Assembly (NCBI RefSeq): GCF_001583495.1
Contig: NZ_LQAQ01000093.1
Coordinates: forward strand, 558,001-622,000
Source of the DNA: Flammeovirga sp. SJP92
GTDB lineage: Bacteria > Bacteroidota > Bacteroidia > Cytophagales > Flammeovirgaceae
Direction: 5' to 3'
Length of the DNA: 64,000 nt
The notes under the pieces were generated by a model. That model saw only the letters and a list, made by a program, of their open reading frames with translations, was not told where the DNA came from and did not search any database. Both the position numbers and the translations under genes were made by a program. Shown here piece by piece: positions 34,681 through 43,717 of this stretch; position 1 is the stretch's first letter; each line of letters starts with the position of its first letter.

Positions 34681-36938
34681 TTTTTGAAAAAAAAGACTAT
34701 TCTTCTTTGATTACGGGTTATGATCAACTGGATGTAAATAAGGCACTTGAATTTAAGGCTAAGTCTCTTAATAAAAGAAATGATGGGTCATATAGAGAAG
34801 GTTTTTGCTACTACGAAAACAAGGAAATCTATTATTGCAGAAAAAAAGGTGAAACATTATCTTTTATAGCAAGCTTATTTAATATAAAAAAGGAATATGT
34901 GTATTATTTAAATGATATAAAGCCTATTCCTTATGCAACACAACTTGGTGATCTCATTTCATTGGGGAGCATTCAAAATTTACAAAAAGAGTCATCTTCT
35001 GATTTTCCACTTTCATCACAAGGAAATATTTTTTCTTACATGGAAATCGAATATCAGAAACAAGATTTTCATAATGATACTCAGCAACTTTATAATTCAT
35101 TTCTAGTATCAAAATTTACAGATCACTCATCAAAAACAGCTAAAAAACCGGAGAATTTAGCTCCAGAAGAAGCAGAAAAACAATACTCACCTCAGGATTT
35201 ATCTGACCGCTTCCATAAACTATTTCCCGGAGAAAAAGACAATCAGAAAATTTCTCAATCTCAAATTGAGTTTGCATTTTACATATCAAGTAGAATATAT
35301 GTTATTTTTACTATTTCAGGTTCTGCTGGCGTTGGTGTGACAGGAAGTGTAACAGATGACAGAAGATTTACTACTTCTTTAAATTGGAATCTTGGTATGA
35401 GTGGAGGTGTAGACTTTGGAATTGCCTCTGCTGAAATTGGGGCTGAAATTGGGGGATCTTTATCTTTATTTGATCAACTCAATGGTAGTTATGAATCAAT
35501 AAATCACTTCTTAGCACATTTCCACAACAACTTAAGAATACTTGTCGATAAAGCCGAATTAGACCCAGCTGATTACGGGCTAGATGATAACTCCACATAT
35601 TGGCAGACAAATAAAAGTGAGCTTGGAAAACCGTATACTATGGTAAAAAAAGTATACGGTGCACTGAAAGGAAAAGGAGGTGTTGGACTTGATGCTGATG
35701 ACAAACTCTCTGCAGAAGGAAAAGTTGCAACGACTTTTATTGAACGAAAAAAACGTGCTGGTATTAAAACAATTGGTAAGAGTAATCCAGAGGCCAGTCA
35801 AGACGTCGATACTGAATTTTTAAAAGATATAAATGATACTGACTTAGTCTATGAACATACCAAAAGCTTTGAGTTAAATTTACCAATATATGGAGGAACA
35901 AAAGTTGCCATCGAAACTTTAGATGTATATAATGACGCCAATAAAGACAATAATGGTGCATACATAAATCTTCAGATAGAAGTTCCTTTAGGAAAAGCTG
36001 AAGCAACCAATAAAAAAAATAAAATTGATGGCCTTATTGGAGGAATAAAAAATAATAAGGAACAAGTACGTCAAGCTATTTCCTCTATCAAAGGAGGCTT
36101 GGGGAGCTTAGGGGAGCTAACAACTACTCTAGGTAGAGCTTTTATCCCCGTTTTTGTTCATGGAAAAGAAGCTGGGATAAGTAAAAACAAAAGTATTAGT
36201 GCTACTACCTCGTTAATCATGGAAATTAATGCTGTACAAGAGGATTTTAGTGCTATTGGCTATAATATTCAATATGTAAGATTTTGGTCTAGCAACACAT
36301 TATCCGCAGGTTCAGATAATAAAAAAAGTAGTACCGATAAAGCAAAAAAAGTAGCTTTAGAATTGAATGCAAACTCAAAATATGCCTTTTCTGAATTCTT
36401 ATTTGGAAATACCCTTAGTTATATTTGTACAGTTTATAACCAAATGATGTGGGAAGCAAGAGACACGACAAGTGAGAATGAGCTTTTAAAACTTCTCAAA
36501 TCATCAAAAGTCAAAAGGTTATCCCAAAAAGATAGCTACCTCGAATATGATCAACAAATTCTTGAAAAACTAGAAGCACTCTATGATAATGATCCTTTTG
36601 AATACAGTTGCTCAGATTGGGATAAGTACTACAGTAAACATTCTTCGGGTATTGATGGTATTAAAAATTCTTTTGTAAAAGAGTTTAATAAGCATTGGGT
36701 AAGACTTATGAAAAATGAAGATAGAATGCCAAGAACAATTATGGGATTTGACATTTGGAGACATTTGGGGAATAGTAAGGAAAAAATAACTGCTAATCTA
36801 CCTAATTCAGAGTTTCAAATTAACCCTATGAATAAAACAAAAAGTTTATTAAAGCTTAGTAAAGAATCATTCTTCAAATATATTTTATTTAAGAACTACC
36901 TAGAAAACAGAACTTATGCTTCAGACTATTGGAAATAA
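34608..36938 (+). CDS. Candidate injection-system cargo/toxin 2 with LysM domain
   Basis: The 776-residue protein starts at TTG, like cargo 1. Residues 1-54 are the shared N-terminus, and a LysM-like domain follows (about 74-119: KKGETLSFIASLFNIKKEYVYYLN and further), which would bind peptidoglycan or another glycan. A glycine-rich amphipathic stretch (about 235-295, with SAGVGVTGSV and GAEIGGSLSLFDQ) resembles membrane-inserting segments of pore formers. The last 450 residues are helical and not recognised. Its stop is overlapped for 23 bp by a lipoprotein gene. Function as a cargo toxin is inferred from shared N-terminus and context. Confidence 0.68.
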   Translation: MFTKNQITNKLNKLKTNDLEQEEEIFEKKDYSSLITGYDQLDVNKALEFKAKSLNKRNDGSYREGFCYYENKEIYYCRKKGETLSFIASLFNIKKEYVYYLNDIKPIPYATQLGDLISLGSIQNLQKESSSDFPLSSQGNIFSYMEIEYQKQDFHNDTQQLYNSFLVSKFTDHSSKTAKKPENLAPEEAEKQYSPQDLSDRFHKLFPGEKDNQKISQSQIEFAFYISSRIYVIFTISGSAGVGVTGSVTDDRRFTTSLNWNLGMSGGVDFGIASAEIGAEIGGSLSLFDQLNGSYESINHFLAHFHNNLRILVDKAELDPADYGLDDNSTYWQTNKSELGKPYTMVKKVYGALKGKGGVGLDADDKLSAEGKVATTFIERKKRAGIKTIGKSNPEASQDVDTEFLKDINDTDLVYEHTKSFELNLPIYGGTKVAIETLDVYNDANKDNNGAYINLQIEVPLGKAEATNKKNKIDGLIGGIKNNKEQVRQAISSIKGGLGSLGELTTTLGRAFIPVFVHGKEAGISKNKSISATTSLIMEINAVQEDFSAIGYNIQYVRFWSSNTLSAGSDNKKSSTDKAKKVALELNANSKYAFSEFLFGNTLSYICTVYNQMMWEARDTTSENELLKLLKSSKVKRLSQKDSYLEYDQQILEKLEALYDNDPFEYSCSDWDKYYSKHSSGIDGIKNSFVKEFNKHWVRLMKNEDRMPRTIMGFDIWRHLGNSKEKITANLPNSEFQINPMNKTKSLLKLSKESFFKYILFKNYLENRTYASDYWK

Positions 36939-38040
36939 GATTTTTTTATTGTTAGTATTTTTTGTATTCATTTCATGTTCATTGACGAATGCTAATGAAG
37001 AAATAGAAACGAAAAAATTAAAAGAATTAAGGGATAAATACCCTAATGCTGAAATTTTAATTATCAAAGGTACATATGTAATATCTTTTAGATTAGAGAA
37101 AAAAAATATCTCTGATTGGTATGATGATATAAAAGATATCAAAGACTCTGTGTCTTATTTAAATTTTAACTATCATCCAGAGTTTAAAACGTTAGTTGAT
37201 AGCATTCAAAATTTTAAAAATATTGATTATCTAGAGGCTTCCTTTACTGAGTTGAAAGAAATACCACAATCATTTTTTAAGCTCAAAAAACTAGAATATC
37301 TAATTTTAGAGTCAAATAAAATAAATTCTATTCCTCACAATATTAATCAACTTAAAAGATTACAACGTCTTTATTTAGATCATAATCAAATTGATGAAAT
37401 TCCGAATTCCATCTGTAAGATGATTTCTTTGAAAGAACTTACTATCACTGATAATCTTATTAAAACAATTCCAAATAAGATAGGCAATTTAAAAAACCTT
37501 GAAGGATTTTCTTTTTATAAAAACCCTTACCTGGAAAGTATCCCAAAATCAATAACCAAATTGAAAAAAATAGAGCATTTTTATTTAAATAAATGCACAG
37601 CCTTAAAAGAGATACCTGAAGACATTTGGAAAATTGACTCTCTTAAGTCGGTAAGTCTAGAACATATGAATTTACATGACGGTGAAATTCCCTCTTTTGT
37701 TTGGAAATGTAAAAACGTGAACTTTTTATCTTTAAAAGGAAATGAACTCACACAACTCCCTCCAGAATTAGGAAACCTTACTAACCTGAAAGACTTACTA
37801 ATTGATCAAAATAGACTTACCTCTTTACCTGATGAAATTGGAAACTGTACAAAAATAAGAACGATATGGGCTGACTATAATGACCTTACCACACTACCGG
37901 CGACAATCTGTAATATCGAAAAAATTACTTGTTTTTATAGTAGAAGAAACAAATGGGAGTGGCTTCCTGCTTGTGTGGATGATGGTACTTTTCAGATATC
38001 AAGAAATTCTGGAAATCTACCTGGGGTGGAAAGGCGGTAA
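36916..38040 (+). CDS. Leucine-rich repeat lipoprotein, candidate immunity protein 2
   Basis: The 374-residue protein starts within the last 23 bp of cargo gene 2. A signal peptide ends in a lipobox with Cys21 (FVFISCS). From about residue 85 to 350 it is built of leucine-rich repeats of about 23 residues, such as LKRLQRLYLDHNQIDEIPNSI and LTNLKDLLIDQNRLTSLPDEIG. It should be anchored in the periplasm or at the cell surface, where LRR proteins bind other proteins. By position it may neutralise cargo 2 or guide it to a target; neither is shown. Confidence 0.8.
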   Translation: MLQTIGNKIFLLLVFFVFISCSLTNANEEIETKKLKELRDKYPNAEILIIKGTYVISFRLEKKNISDWYDDIKDIKDSVSYLNFNYHPEFKTLVDSIQNFKNIDYLEASFTELKEIPQSFFKLKKLEYLILESNKINSIPHNINQLKRLQRLYLDHNQIDEIPNSICKMISLKELTITDNLIKTIPNKIGNLKNLEGFSFYKNPYLESIPKSITKLKKIEHFYLNKCTALKEIPEDIWKIDSLKSVSLEHMNLHDGEIPSFVWKCKNVNFLSLKGNELTQLPPELGNLTNLKDLLIDQNRLTSLPDEIGNCTKIRTIWADYNDLTTLPATICNIEKITCFYSRRNKWEWLPACVDDGTFQISRNSGNLPGVERR

Positions 38041-38172
38041 ACTATACTTCTGGAATGATGATAGATATATTAAATAAAGTGATAATATTATTTCAAAAAA
38101 AAGAAAATAATGTAGACTATTTCCATTATTTTTAAGGACTGAATTTGTTATTTCATCATCATTTCAAGCACT

Positions 38173-41022
38173 TTGGAGAAACACTCAGAAGCATACATCG
38201 AGGAAGAAATTGCCATTTACGGGGCAAGAGAGAATAATCTTAAAAACTTTGATTTAAAATTTCCTAGAAATAGCCTAGTGGTGATCACTGGCGTTTCGGG
38301 TAGTGGAAAGTCGTCTTTAGCATTCGATACTATCTACGCAGAAGGACAAAGAAGATATATGGAGTCTTTTTCTGCCTACGCTCGTTCTTTTATTGGAAAT
38401 ATGGAACGTCCGGACGTAGATAAAATTGAAGGTTTAAGTCCTGTAATTTCTATTGAACAGAAAACAACTTCAAGAAACCCTAGATCTACTGTAGGTACAA
38501 CGACGGAGATTTACGATTTTCTTCGTCTGCTTTATGCTCGTACGGCTGATGCTTTTTCTTATGTAACAGGTGAGAAAATGATCAAGCAAACGGAAGATCA
38601 AATCATTGAATGGATCATGAGTCATTATGATGGTCATAAAATGATTATTCTTGCTCCTGTGATCAAAGGTCGTAAAGGTCATTATAGAGAACTTTTCGTT
38701 CAGCTTCGAAAGCAAGGCTATAGCAAGGTGCGTGTGGATGGTGAAATTTTGGACTTAGTGCCAAAAATGCAGGTGGACCGTTATAAGACCCACGATATAG
38801 AAGTAGTGGTGGATAGAGTGAAAGTTGCTGAGAAAGATATTTTCAGAATTACGCAATCACTAAAAACGGCAATGAAAGAAGGTAAGGGAATCATGATGAC
38901 GGTTTTCCCTGACGCACCTGCAAAGGAACAAGTAAAGTTCTTCTCCAAATTCTTGATGGATCCAAAGTCGGGTATCTCATATGATGAACCTGCTCCAAAT
39001 ATGTTCTCTTTCAACTCCCCTTACGGTGCATGTCAGACATGTAATGGTTTGGGTGAGATTGAGGAAATCACGAAAGAAGCCGTTATTCCAGACCCTACAA
39101 AGAGTATTTTTGCGGGCGGTATTGTTCCTTTAGGGGAATATAGAGATATCTATATTTTCAAGATGATTGAACAGCACCTAAAGCAAAAAGGATATACGCT
39201 TTCAACTCCTATCAATGAGTTGAGTGATGAAATGATAGAAATTGTACTTCACGGTTCTGATGAAGAAATTGAAGTATTGACTGCCAAGGAATCGAAATAT
39301 GATTCTGCTTGGGTAACTCAGTTTGAAGGGGTCATTCCTTTCTTGAAAAGACATGCAAAGAGCAGTTCTGAAAAAGTAAAAAACTGGGCGGAGGAATTTA
39401 CCATCGTCAAAACTTGCCCTACCTGTAATGGTGCAAGACTCAAAAAAGAATCTTTACACTTTAAAATTGCAGGTAAAAACATTGCTGATCTAGCTGAAAT
39501 GGACATCAAAACATTTGGGCAATGGATCAATAATGTAGATGATGACCTTACGGAACGTCAAAAAACAATTGGTTCTGAAATTCTAAAGGAACTAAGAAAG
39601 AGAACACAGTTTTTGATCAATGTTGGTCTCGATTATCTGACTTTAAATAGATCATTGAGAACACTTTCGGGTGGTGAAGCACAACGTATTCGTCTGGCAA
39701 CGCAAATCGGAACACAACTCGTAGGTGTACTTTATATATTGGATGAGCCGAGTATCGGTTTACATCAAAGAGACAACGTCAAACTCATCAAATCACTTCA
39801 AGACCTAAGAGATTTAGGTAACTCAGTCATTGTGGTGGAGCATGATAAGGACATGATGTTGGCCTCTGATTACATTCTAGATATCGGTCCGAAAGCAGGA
39901 CTTTATGGAGGAAATGTAGTCGCTGCAGGAAATCCAGATGCTTTCTTAAAGCAAGGAAGTACAACGGCTGATTTCTTAAGTGAAAAACTTCAAATCGAAA
40001 TTCCTAAAAAGAGAAGAGAAGGTAACGGAAAAAATATCGACTTAAAAGGTGCTTCTGGCAACAACTTGAAAAACGTTGACGTCTCTTTCCCATTGGGTAA
40101 AATGATTGTCGTATCAGGAGTTTCGGGTTCTGGAAAATCTACTTTGATTCACGATACCTTATATCCAATTCTAAATCAAAAGATATATCGCTCTAAAAGG
40201 GCTCCTAAAGCTTATAAAAGTATAGATGGACTGGATTTTATTGATAAGGTAATTGAGGTAGATCAATCGCCAATTGGTAGAACTCCACGTTCTAACCCTG
40301 CCACTTATACGGATATGTTCTCTGAGATCAGATCATTGTTTACCAATCTTCCTGAATCAAAAATCAGAGGTTACAAGCCTGGTCGTTTCTCTTTTAATGT
40401 AAAAGGTGGTCGCTGTGAGAACTGTCAAGGTGGTGGTAAGAAGTTGATCGAAATGGACTTCCTTCCTGATGTTTACGTAGATTGTGAAGAATGCAAAGGC
40501 AAACGTTACAACCGTGAAACACTAGAAATTCGATTCAAAGGAAAATCAATTTCTGATGTTTTAGACATGACCGTCAATCAAGCCGTAGAGTTTTTCGAAG
40601 CTCATCCGAAGATTATGAGAAAACTGTCCGCTCTTAAAGATGTAGGTTTAGGATATATCACATTAGGTCAACATGCCACTACTCTATCAGGTGGTGAAGC
40701 ACAACGTGTAAAACTCGCAACGGAACTTTCTAAGAGAGATACGGGTAAAACTTTCTACATTTTAGATGAACCTACAACAGGCCTTCATTTTGAAGATATT
40801 CAACACCTTTTGGATGTACTTCACAAGTTAGTTGACAAAGGAAATACGGTACTCATTATTGAGCACAATTTAGATGTTATTAAAGTGGCAGATCATATCA
40901 TTGATATCGGCCCAGAAGGCGGTGCGGAAGGAGGTAAAGTGGTAGTAACTGGCCCCCCTGAAAAGGTCATAAAAAATAAAAAGAGTCATACAGCAAAATA
41001 TTTAAAGGAGGAGTTGAAATAA
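38173..41022 (+). CDS. uvrA: Excinuclease ABC subunit A
   Basis: UvrA recognises damaged DNA in nucleotide excision repair. The 949 residues include two ABC ATPase modules: Walker A GVSGSGKSSLAFDT near the N-terminus and GVSGSGKSTLIHDT in the second half, with signatures LSGGEAQRIRLA and LSGGEAQRVKLA. Zinc-finger cysteines are visible in CQTCNGLGE, CPTCNGARL and CENCQGGG...CEECKG. The start is a TTG at 38173; the next in-frame ATG lies deep inside the first domain. Base composition returns to that of core genes here. Confidence 0.97.
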   Translation: MEKHSEAYIEEEIAIYGARENNLKNFDLKFPRNSLVVITGVSGSGKSSLAFDTIYAEGQRRYMESFSAYARSFIGNMERPDVDKIEGLSPVISIEQKTTSRNPRSTVGTTTEIYDFLRLLYARTADAFSYVTGEKMIKQTEDQIIEWIMSHYDGHKMIILAPVIKGRKGHYRELFVQLRKQGYSKVRVDGEILDLVPKMQVDRYKTHDIEVVVDRVKVAEKDIFRITQSLKTAMKEGKGIMMTVFPDAPAKEQVKFFSKFLMDPKSGISYDEPAPNMFSFNSPYGACQTCNGLGEIEEITKEAVIPDPTKSIFAGGIVPLGEYRDIYIFKMIEQHLKQKGYTLSTPINELSDEMIEIVLHGSDEEIEVLTAKESKYDSAWVTQFEGVIPFLKRHAKSSSEKVKNWAEEFTIVKTCPTCNGARLKKESLHFKIAGKNIADLAEMDIKTFGQWINNVDDDLTERQKTIGSEILKELRKRTQFLINVGLDYLTLNRSLRTLSGGEAQRIRLATQIGTQLVGVLYILDEPSIGLHQRDNVKLIKSLQDLRDLGNSVIVVEHDKDMMLASDYILDIGPKAGLYGGNVVAAGNPDAFLKQGSTTADFLSEKLQIEIPKKRREGNGKNIDLKGASGNNLKNVDVSFPLGKMIVVSGVSGSGKSTLIHDTLYPILNQKIYRSKRAPKAYKSIDGLDFIDKVIEVDQSPIGRTPRSNPATYTDMFSEIRSLFTNLPESKIRGYKPGRFSFNVKGGRCENCQGGGKKLIEMDFLPDVYVDCEECKGKRYNRETLEIRFKGKSISDVLDMTVNQAVEFFEAHPKIMRKLSALKDVGLGYITLGQHATTLSGGEAQRVKLATELSKRDTGKTFYILDEPTTGLHFEDIQHLLDVLHKLVDKGNTVLIIEHNLDVIKVADHIIDIGPEGGAEGGKVVVTGPPEKVIKNKKSHTAKYLKEELK

Positions 41023-41199
41023 TGAACATCAGGAATTTATGATTTTCCGAATCATATATAACAGTATTTCCCTTTGATGTGATATTTGTAAAATATTATT
41101 TTCTCTCAATTCCATAAGTGCCAGATAAATGAATGAATATTTTGTTATTTAATAAGTTCACAAAACAATTTACTTATTATTGCACTATGTTGATAATTA

Positions 41200-41231
41200 T
41201 TTGCATTTAGTATACATTCCCTTTATATTTG
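41200..41231 (+). promoter_or_regulatory. Strong promoter match in the uvrA downstream gap
   Basis: TTTG at 41200-41203 and TATATTTG at 41224-41231 are separated by 20 bp, a full match to the Bacteroidota promoter. No gene starts downstream on this strand; a terminator follows within 70 bp. Confidence 0.6.
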
Positions 41232-41237
41232 TAACAC

Positions 41238-41300
41238 TAACCAATTCAATTATCACTTCAAATAAAAAGCACGTTTTCATTTAAGGAAACGTGCTTTTTT
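41238..41300 (+). ncRNA. Candidate small RNA of about 60 nt
   Basis: A promoter match (41200-41231) followed at once by a strong terminator (41264-41300), without an open frame between, predicts a transcript of about 60 nt. It would consist of a 25-nt single-stranded head and the terminator hairpin. Start and existence are inferred. Confidence 0.35.
41264..41300. terminator. Bidirectional terminator between uvrA and the methyltransferase
   Basis: A long stem (about 41264-41278 with 41285-41299, containing AGCACGTTT and AAACGTGCT) with a 6-nt loop has T-runs on both strands. Confidence 0.87.
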
Positions 41301-41327
41301 GTATCTTAATATTTACAGAAGAATAGA

Positions 41328-42086
41328 TCAAACCTTTTTAGCAATATAAAATCCATAGCTATAATAGTCTTTGAACTTCTGATACATCTCAATCTCTCCT
41401 TTTTCCTGTGCAACCAAGTTGACTGCCTTCTCCGAGTGGCTTTTATCTTCCAAAAAAGAGGCAAAACGATCTTCAATTGGACCATAATAATTATTCATCC
41501 AACTTTCCTCCCTTAATGGAAAATAACCAACAGGTTGATACCCTAACTCCTCAATAACCTTCATTTTGTTAGAAGAAGTATCAATTTCTGGGTAAGCATT
41601 ATTCCAATACTCATCAATTTCTGAAGGCCTTGTATTAGTTAGCCATGTAATTTCACTTACAGCAATGTATCCCCCCTCTTTAAGGTATTTCTTCCATTCT
41701 GCCAGCCCTTTCTTAAAACCAATATTATAAATAGCCCCTTCTGACCAAATCAAATCAAATTCTCCCTCCTCCAATGATAACTGATCCATGGATTCTTGAC
41801 GGGTTATAATTCTATTATCATAGTTATTCTGTATCGCCTTCAGGTTTAACTCTTTTAAAAATTCATTGAATAGATCTACAGCTATGATTTCGGCATTTTC
41901 CAAACTGTTGGCTAGAGCAAAAGTTTGTGCTCCAGAACCACAACCAATATCAGCTACTTTTAATGGCTTTGTAAAATCAAGAGCAGTGAAAGAAAGTGCT
42001 TTTTCAGTTTCAGCGTCACTGCCAGGGCCTTGTCGGTTTGCTTTTACGTGGAAATCAATAAGGATTTGAAAATCTTCTTCAGTCAT
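41328..42086 (-). CDS. Class I SAM-dependent methyltransferase
   Basis: The protein has the Rossmann methyltransferase fold with motif I VADIGCGSGAQTFALA, an acidic residue after the second strand (IIAVDLF), and the motif DLIWSEGAIYNIGF. The substrate is unknown; relatives include small-molecule methyltransferases. A longer frame starts at an ATG at 42122, but that ATG lies inside a terminator stem. The ATG at 42086 gives MTEEDFQILIDFHVKANRQG, which looks like a natural start, and 252 residues. I prefer the latter. Confidence 0.85.
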   Translation of the reverse strand: MTEEDFQILIDFHVKANRQGPGSDAETEKALSFTALDFTKPLKVADIGCGSGAQTFALANSLENAEIIAVDLFNEFLKELNLKAIQNNYDNRIITRQESMDQLSLEEGEFDLIWSEGAIYNIGFKKGLAEWKKYLKEGGYIAVSEITWLTNTRPSEIDEYWNNAYPEIDTSSNKMKVIEELGYQPVGYFPLREESWMNNYYGPIEDRFASFLEDKSHSEKAVNLVAQEKGEIEMYQKFKDYYSYGFYIAKKV

Positions 42087-42110
42087 AGGATTGGGGGTTA
42101 ATAAGGAATA

Positions 42111-42156
42111 AAAAAACTCCATCAGAATATTAATGTTATTGCTGATGAAGTTTTTT
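42111..42156 (-). terminator. Intrinsic terminator of the upstream membrane-protein gene
   Basis: On the minus strand a 15-bp stem with one G-T pair (42142-42156 with 42111-42125) ends in six T residues. It lies 6 bp past the stop of the gene at 42162 and overlaps the alternative methyltransferase start at 42122. Confidence 0.7.
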
Positions 42157-42161
42157 AATAA

Positions 42162-42695
42162 TTATAATTTCATATCTGTTTCTTCAAAAGGAATATTTTG
42201 AAGCATTATTTCTTTATCTCGTTTATTCAGTCTCAAGTCAGAAATAACGGTATGTACTGTTGGGTTACTCATCGCCAATAATATTAATGAGAAAAGGTAC
42301 ACTCCCATCATTAATGGCTCCAAAGTTAATCTATACAAGACCACTGTAATCACAGGGGCAACTGCTAGAGGAATAAACTTAAAACATTGTGCTTTAAGCA
42401 ACATTGTCAGTCGGTATGGAAGTGAATCCTCTTTTCTGATGGATTTCAATTTCTTTTGATATTGTAAATAAACCACCGCTGCGACTGCAACTGCAATTGC
42501 TGCCACAATGCCCGAAAATACTTTTCCTAGAGGCTCAATGATTGTTTCAAGTTCTTCATTCTTATTTTGAAGATACCAAATTGTGAAGAATGGCACGGAG
42601 AGACTTGCTAATGAATAAAATACAATTCTTAATTTATTGACCATTTCAAATGGGTCCTTGAACCCTTCAAAAAAAGTAGGTTTTCTATCGCTCAT
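42162..42695 (-). CDS. Membrane protein of unknown function
   Basis: The 177-residue protein has four hydrophobic helices in two pairs: IVFYSLASLSVPFFTIWYL and VFSGIVAAIAVAVAAVVYL, then FIPLAVAPVITVVLYRL and MMGVYLFSLILLAMS. A cytoplasmic tail of 30 residues is basic and acidic in turn. No family is recognised. A terminator follows. Confidence 0.72.
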   Translation of the reverse strand: MSDRKPTFFEGFKDPFEMVNKLRIVFYSLASLSVPFFTIWYLQNKNEELETIIEPLGKVFSGIVAAIAVAVAAVVYLQYQKKLKSIRKEDSLPYRLTMLLKAQCFKFIPLAVAPVITVVLYRLTLEPLMMGVYLFSLILLAMSNPTVHTVISDLRLNKRDKEIMLQNIPFEETDMKL

Positions 42696-42789
42696 ATTTT
42701 TTATAAGTTATTAAAGCTCCAAAACATAAGACCTCGGTTCTTTCCATTTTGGAACTTACCACAAAGGTACAAAGCTTAAATTTTAATGA

Positions 42790-42826
42790 AAAAAAATCCA
42801 CAACAGCATAACAACTATTGTGGATT
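42790..42826 (-). terminator. Intrinsic terminator of the OmpH-like gene
   Basis: A perfect 9-bp stem (AATCCACAA with TTGTGGATT, 14-nt loop) is followed on the minus strand by T residues (complement of 42790-42796). Confidence 0.82.
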
Positions 42827-42866
42827 GAAAAGTACTGTCAAAAAGCACTTTGATCAGAATTTAAAA

Positions 42867-43469
42867 TTACTTCGTTCCTTTTTCTTCAGACGTAGTTGCA
42901 TTTAATTCCTCTTCATATTTTGTATTCAAACCGTCGATAACAGCTTGAGTGATATCTTCTACGTTTGGCGTTGACCAAATTACAGTAGATGTAACACCAT
43001 CACTATAACCCAATACAATACTGTAATTTTTGTCAGCAGAATAAGCATCTAAAAATTCTTTTACTCTTTTACGAACTTCAGCTTGGATAGCAGCCTCTTC
43101 AGCAGCTAAACCTTGTGCTTGAGATTGTTGAGCAATTTGAATTTCTTGTTGTTTGATTGCCAATTCCTCTTGTTTCTTACGGATGTCGTTTTGAGACATC
43201 AAACCAGCTCTAGCTCTTTTTTCAAAGTTCTCAGCTTCTTTCTGCAATTTCATTGCACGCGTTTGTAACTGCTTTTGACTCTTCTCTACTTTTGCTTGGA
43301 AGTCCTTGTATTGATCTTCTCCGTACTTATAGTAAACCGATAAAGTATCGTTGTTGATATAAGCGATTTTTGTTGTAGCTCCTGCTGGTGCTGCTGTTTG
43401 AACAGGTTGAGGTTGCTGACATGCAATCATTGTAGCAATGATACCCACTACGATTAATAACTTCTTCAC
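42867..43469 (-). CDS. OmpH/Skp family protein, predicted lipoprotein
   Basis: This 200-residue protein starts with a signal ending in a lipobox (ATMIACQQ), so it is likely lipidated. KIAYINNDTLSVYYKYG starts the mature domain, as in OmpH/Skp chaperones. A long alpha-helical coiled coil follows (about 55-135, with KLQKEAENFEKRA and QEELAIKQQEIQIAQQ). The C-terminal strand region YSIVLGYSDGVTSTVIW is also typical. Skp holds unfolded outer membrane proteins in the periplasm; a lipid anchor is common for Bacteroidota members. Confidence 0.87.
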   Translation of the reverse strand: MKKLLIVVGIIATMIACQQPQPVQTAAPAGATTKIAYINNDTLSVYYKYGEDQYKDFQAKVEKSQKQLQTRAMKLQKEAENFEKRARAGLMSQNDIRKKQEELAIKQQEIQIAQQSQAQGLAAEEAAIQAEVRKRVKEFLDAYSADKNYSIVLGYSDGVTSTVIWSTPNVEDITQAVIDGLNTKYEEELNATTSEEKGTK

Positions 43470-43574
43470 TTTATTTATTAGTTTAGAATGTGTTTCAAAA
43501 AATAAACTATGAAAAATAGAAAAAAATTCTTGATAAAGGGTCTTTTTCTATTTTATTTCCGATTTAATCCGGCA

Positions 43575-43582
43575 CAAATATA
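43575..43582 (-). promoter_or_regulatory. Putative -7 element for the OmpH-like gene
   Basis: The minus strand reads TATATTTG, matching TAnnTTTG, about 106 bp before the start codon. Confidence 0.42.
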
Positions 43583-43717
43583 ATTAAATCCTTCTAAGTG
43601 TAAAAAGTCCTATTCTTTCATTGTATCTTACTAGTATATTTTTCACAAAAATGATGAAATTAGATATGTAGAAGTACTGTTTGTACCTCAAAGTATCGAT
43701 ATAAGTCTAGATTTTCT

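Noticed and set aside
31537-38040. A complete contractile injection system or type VI secretion system in the window
   Set aside because: No sheath, tube, spike, baseplate or ClpV-like gene is visible; only the ATPase and cargo-like genes are.
42087-42122. Methyltransferase start at 42122
   Set aside because: This ATG is in the stem of a minus-strand terminator whose T-tract would encode the next residues; the ATG at 42086 gives a more natural start.
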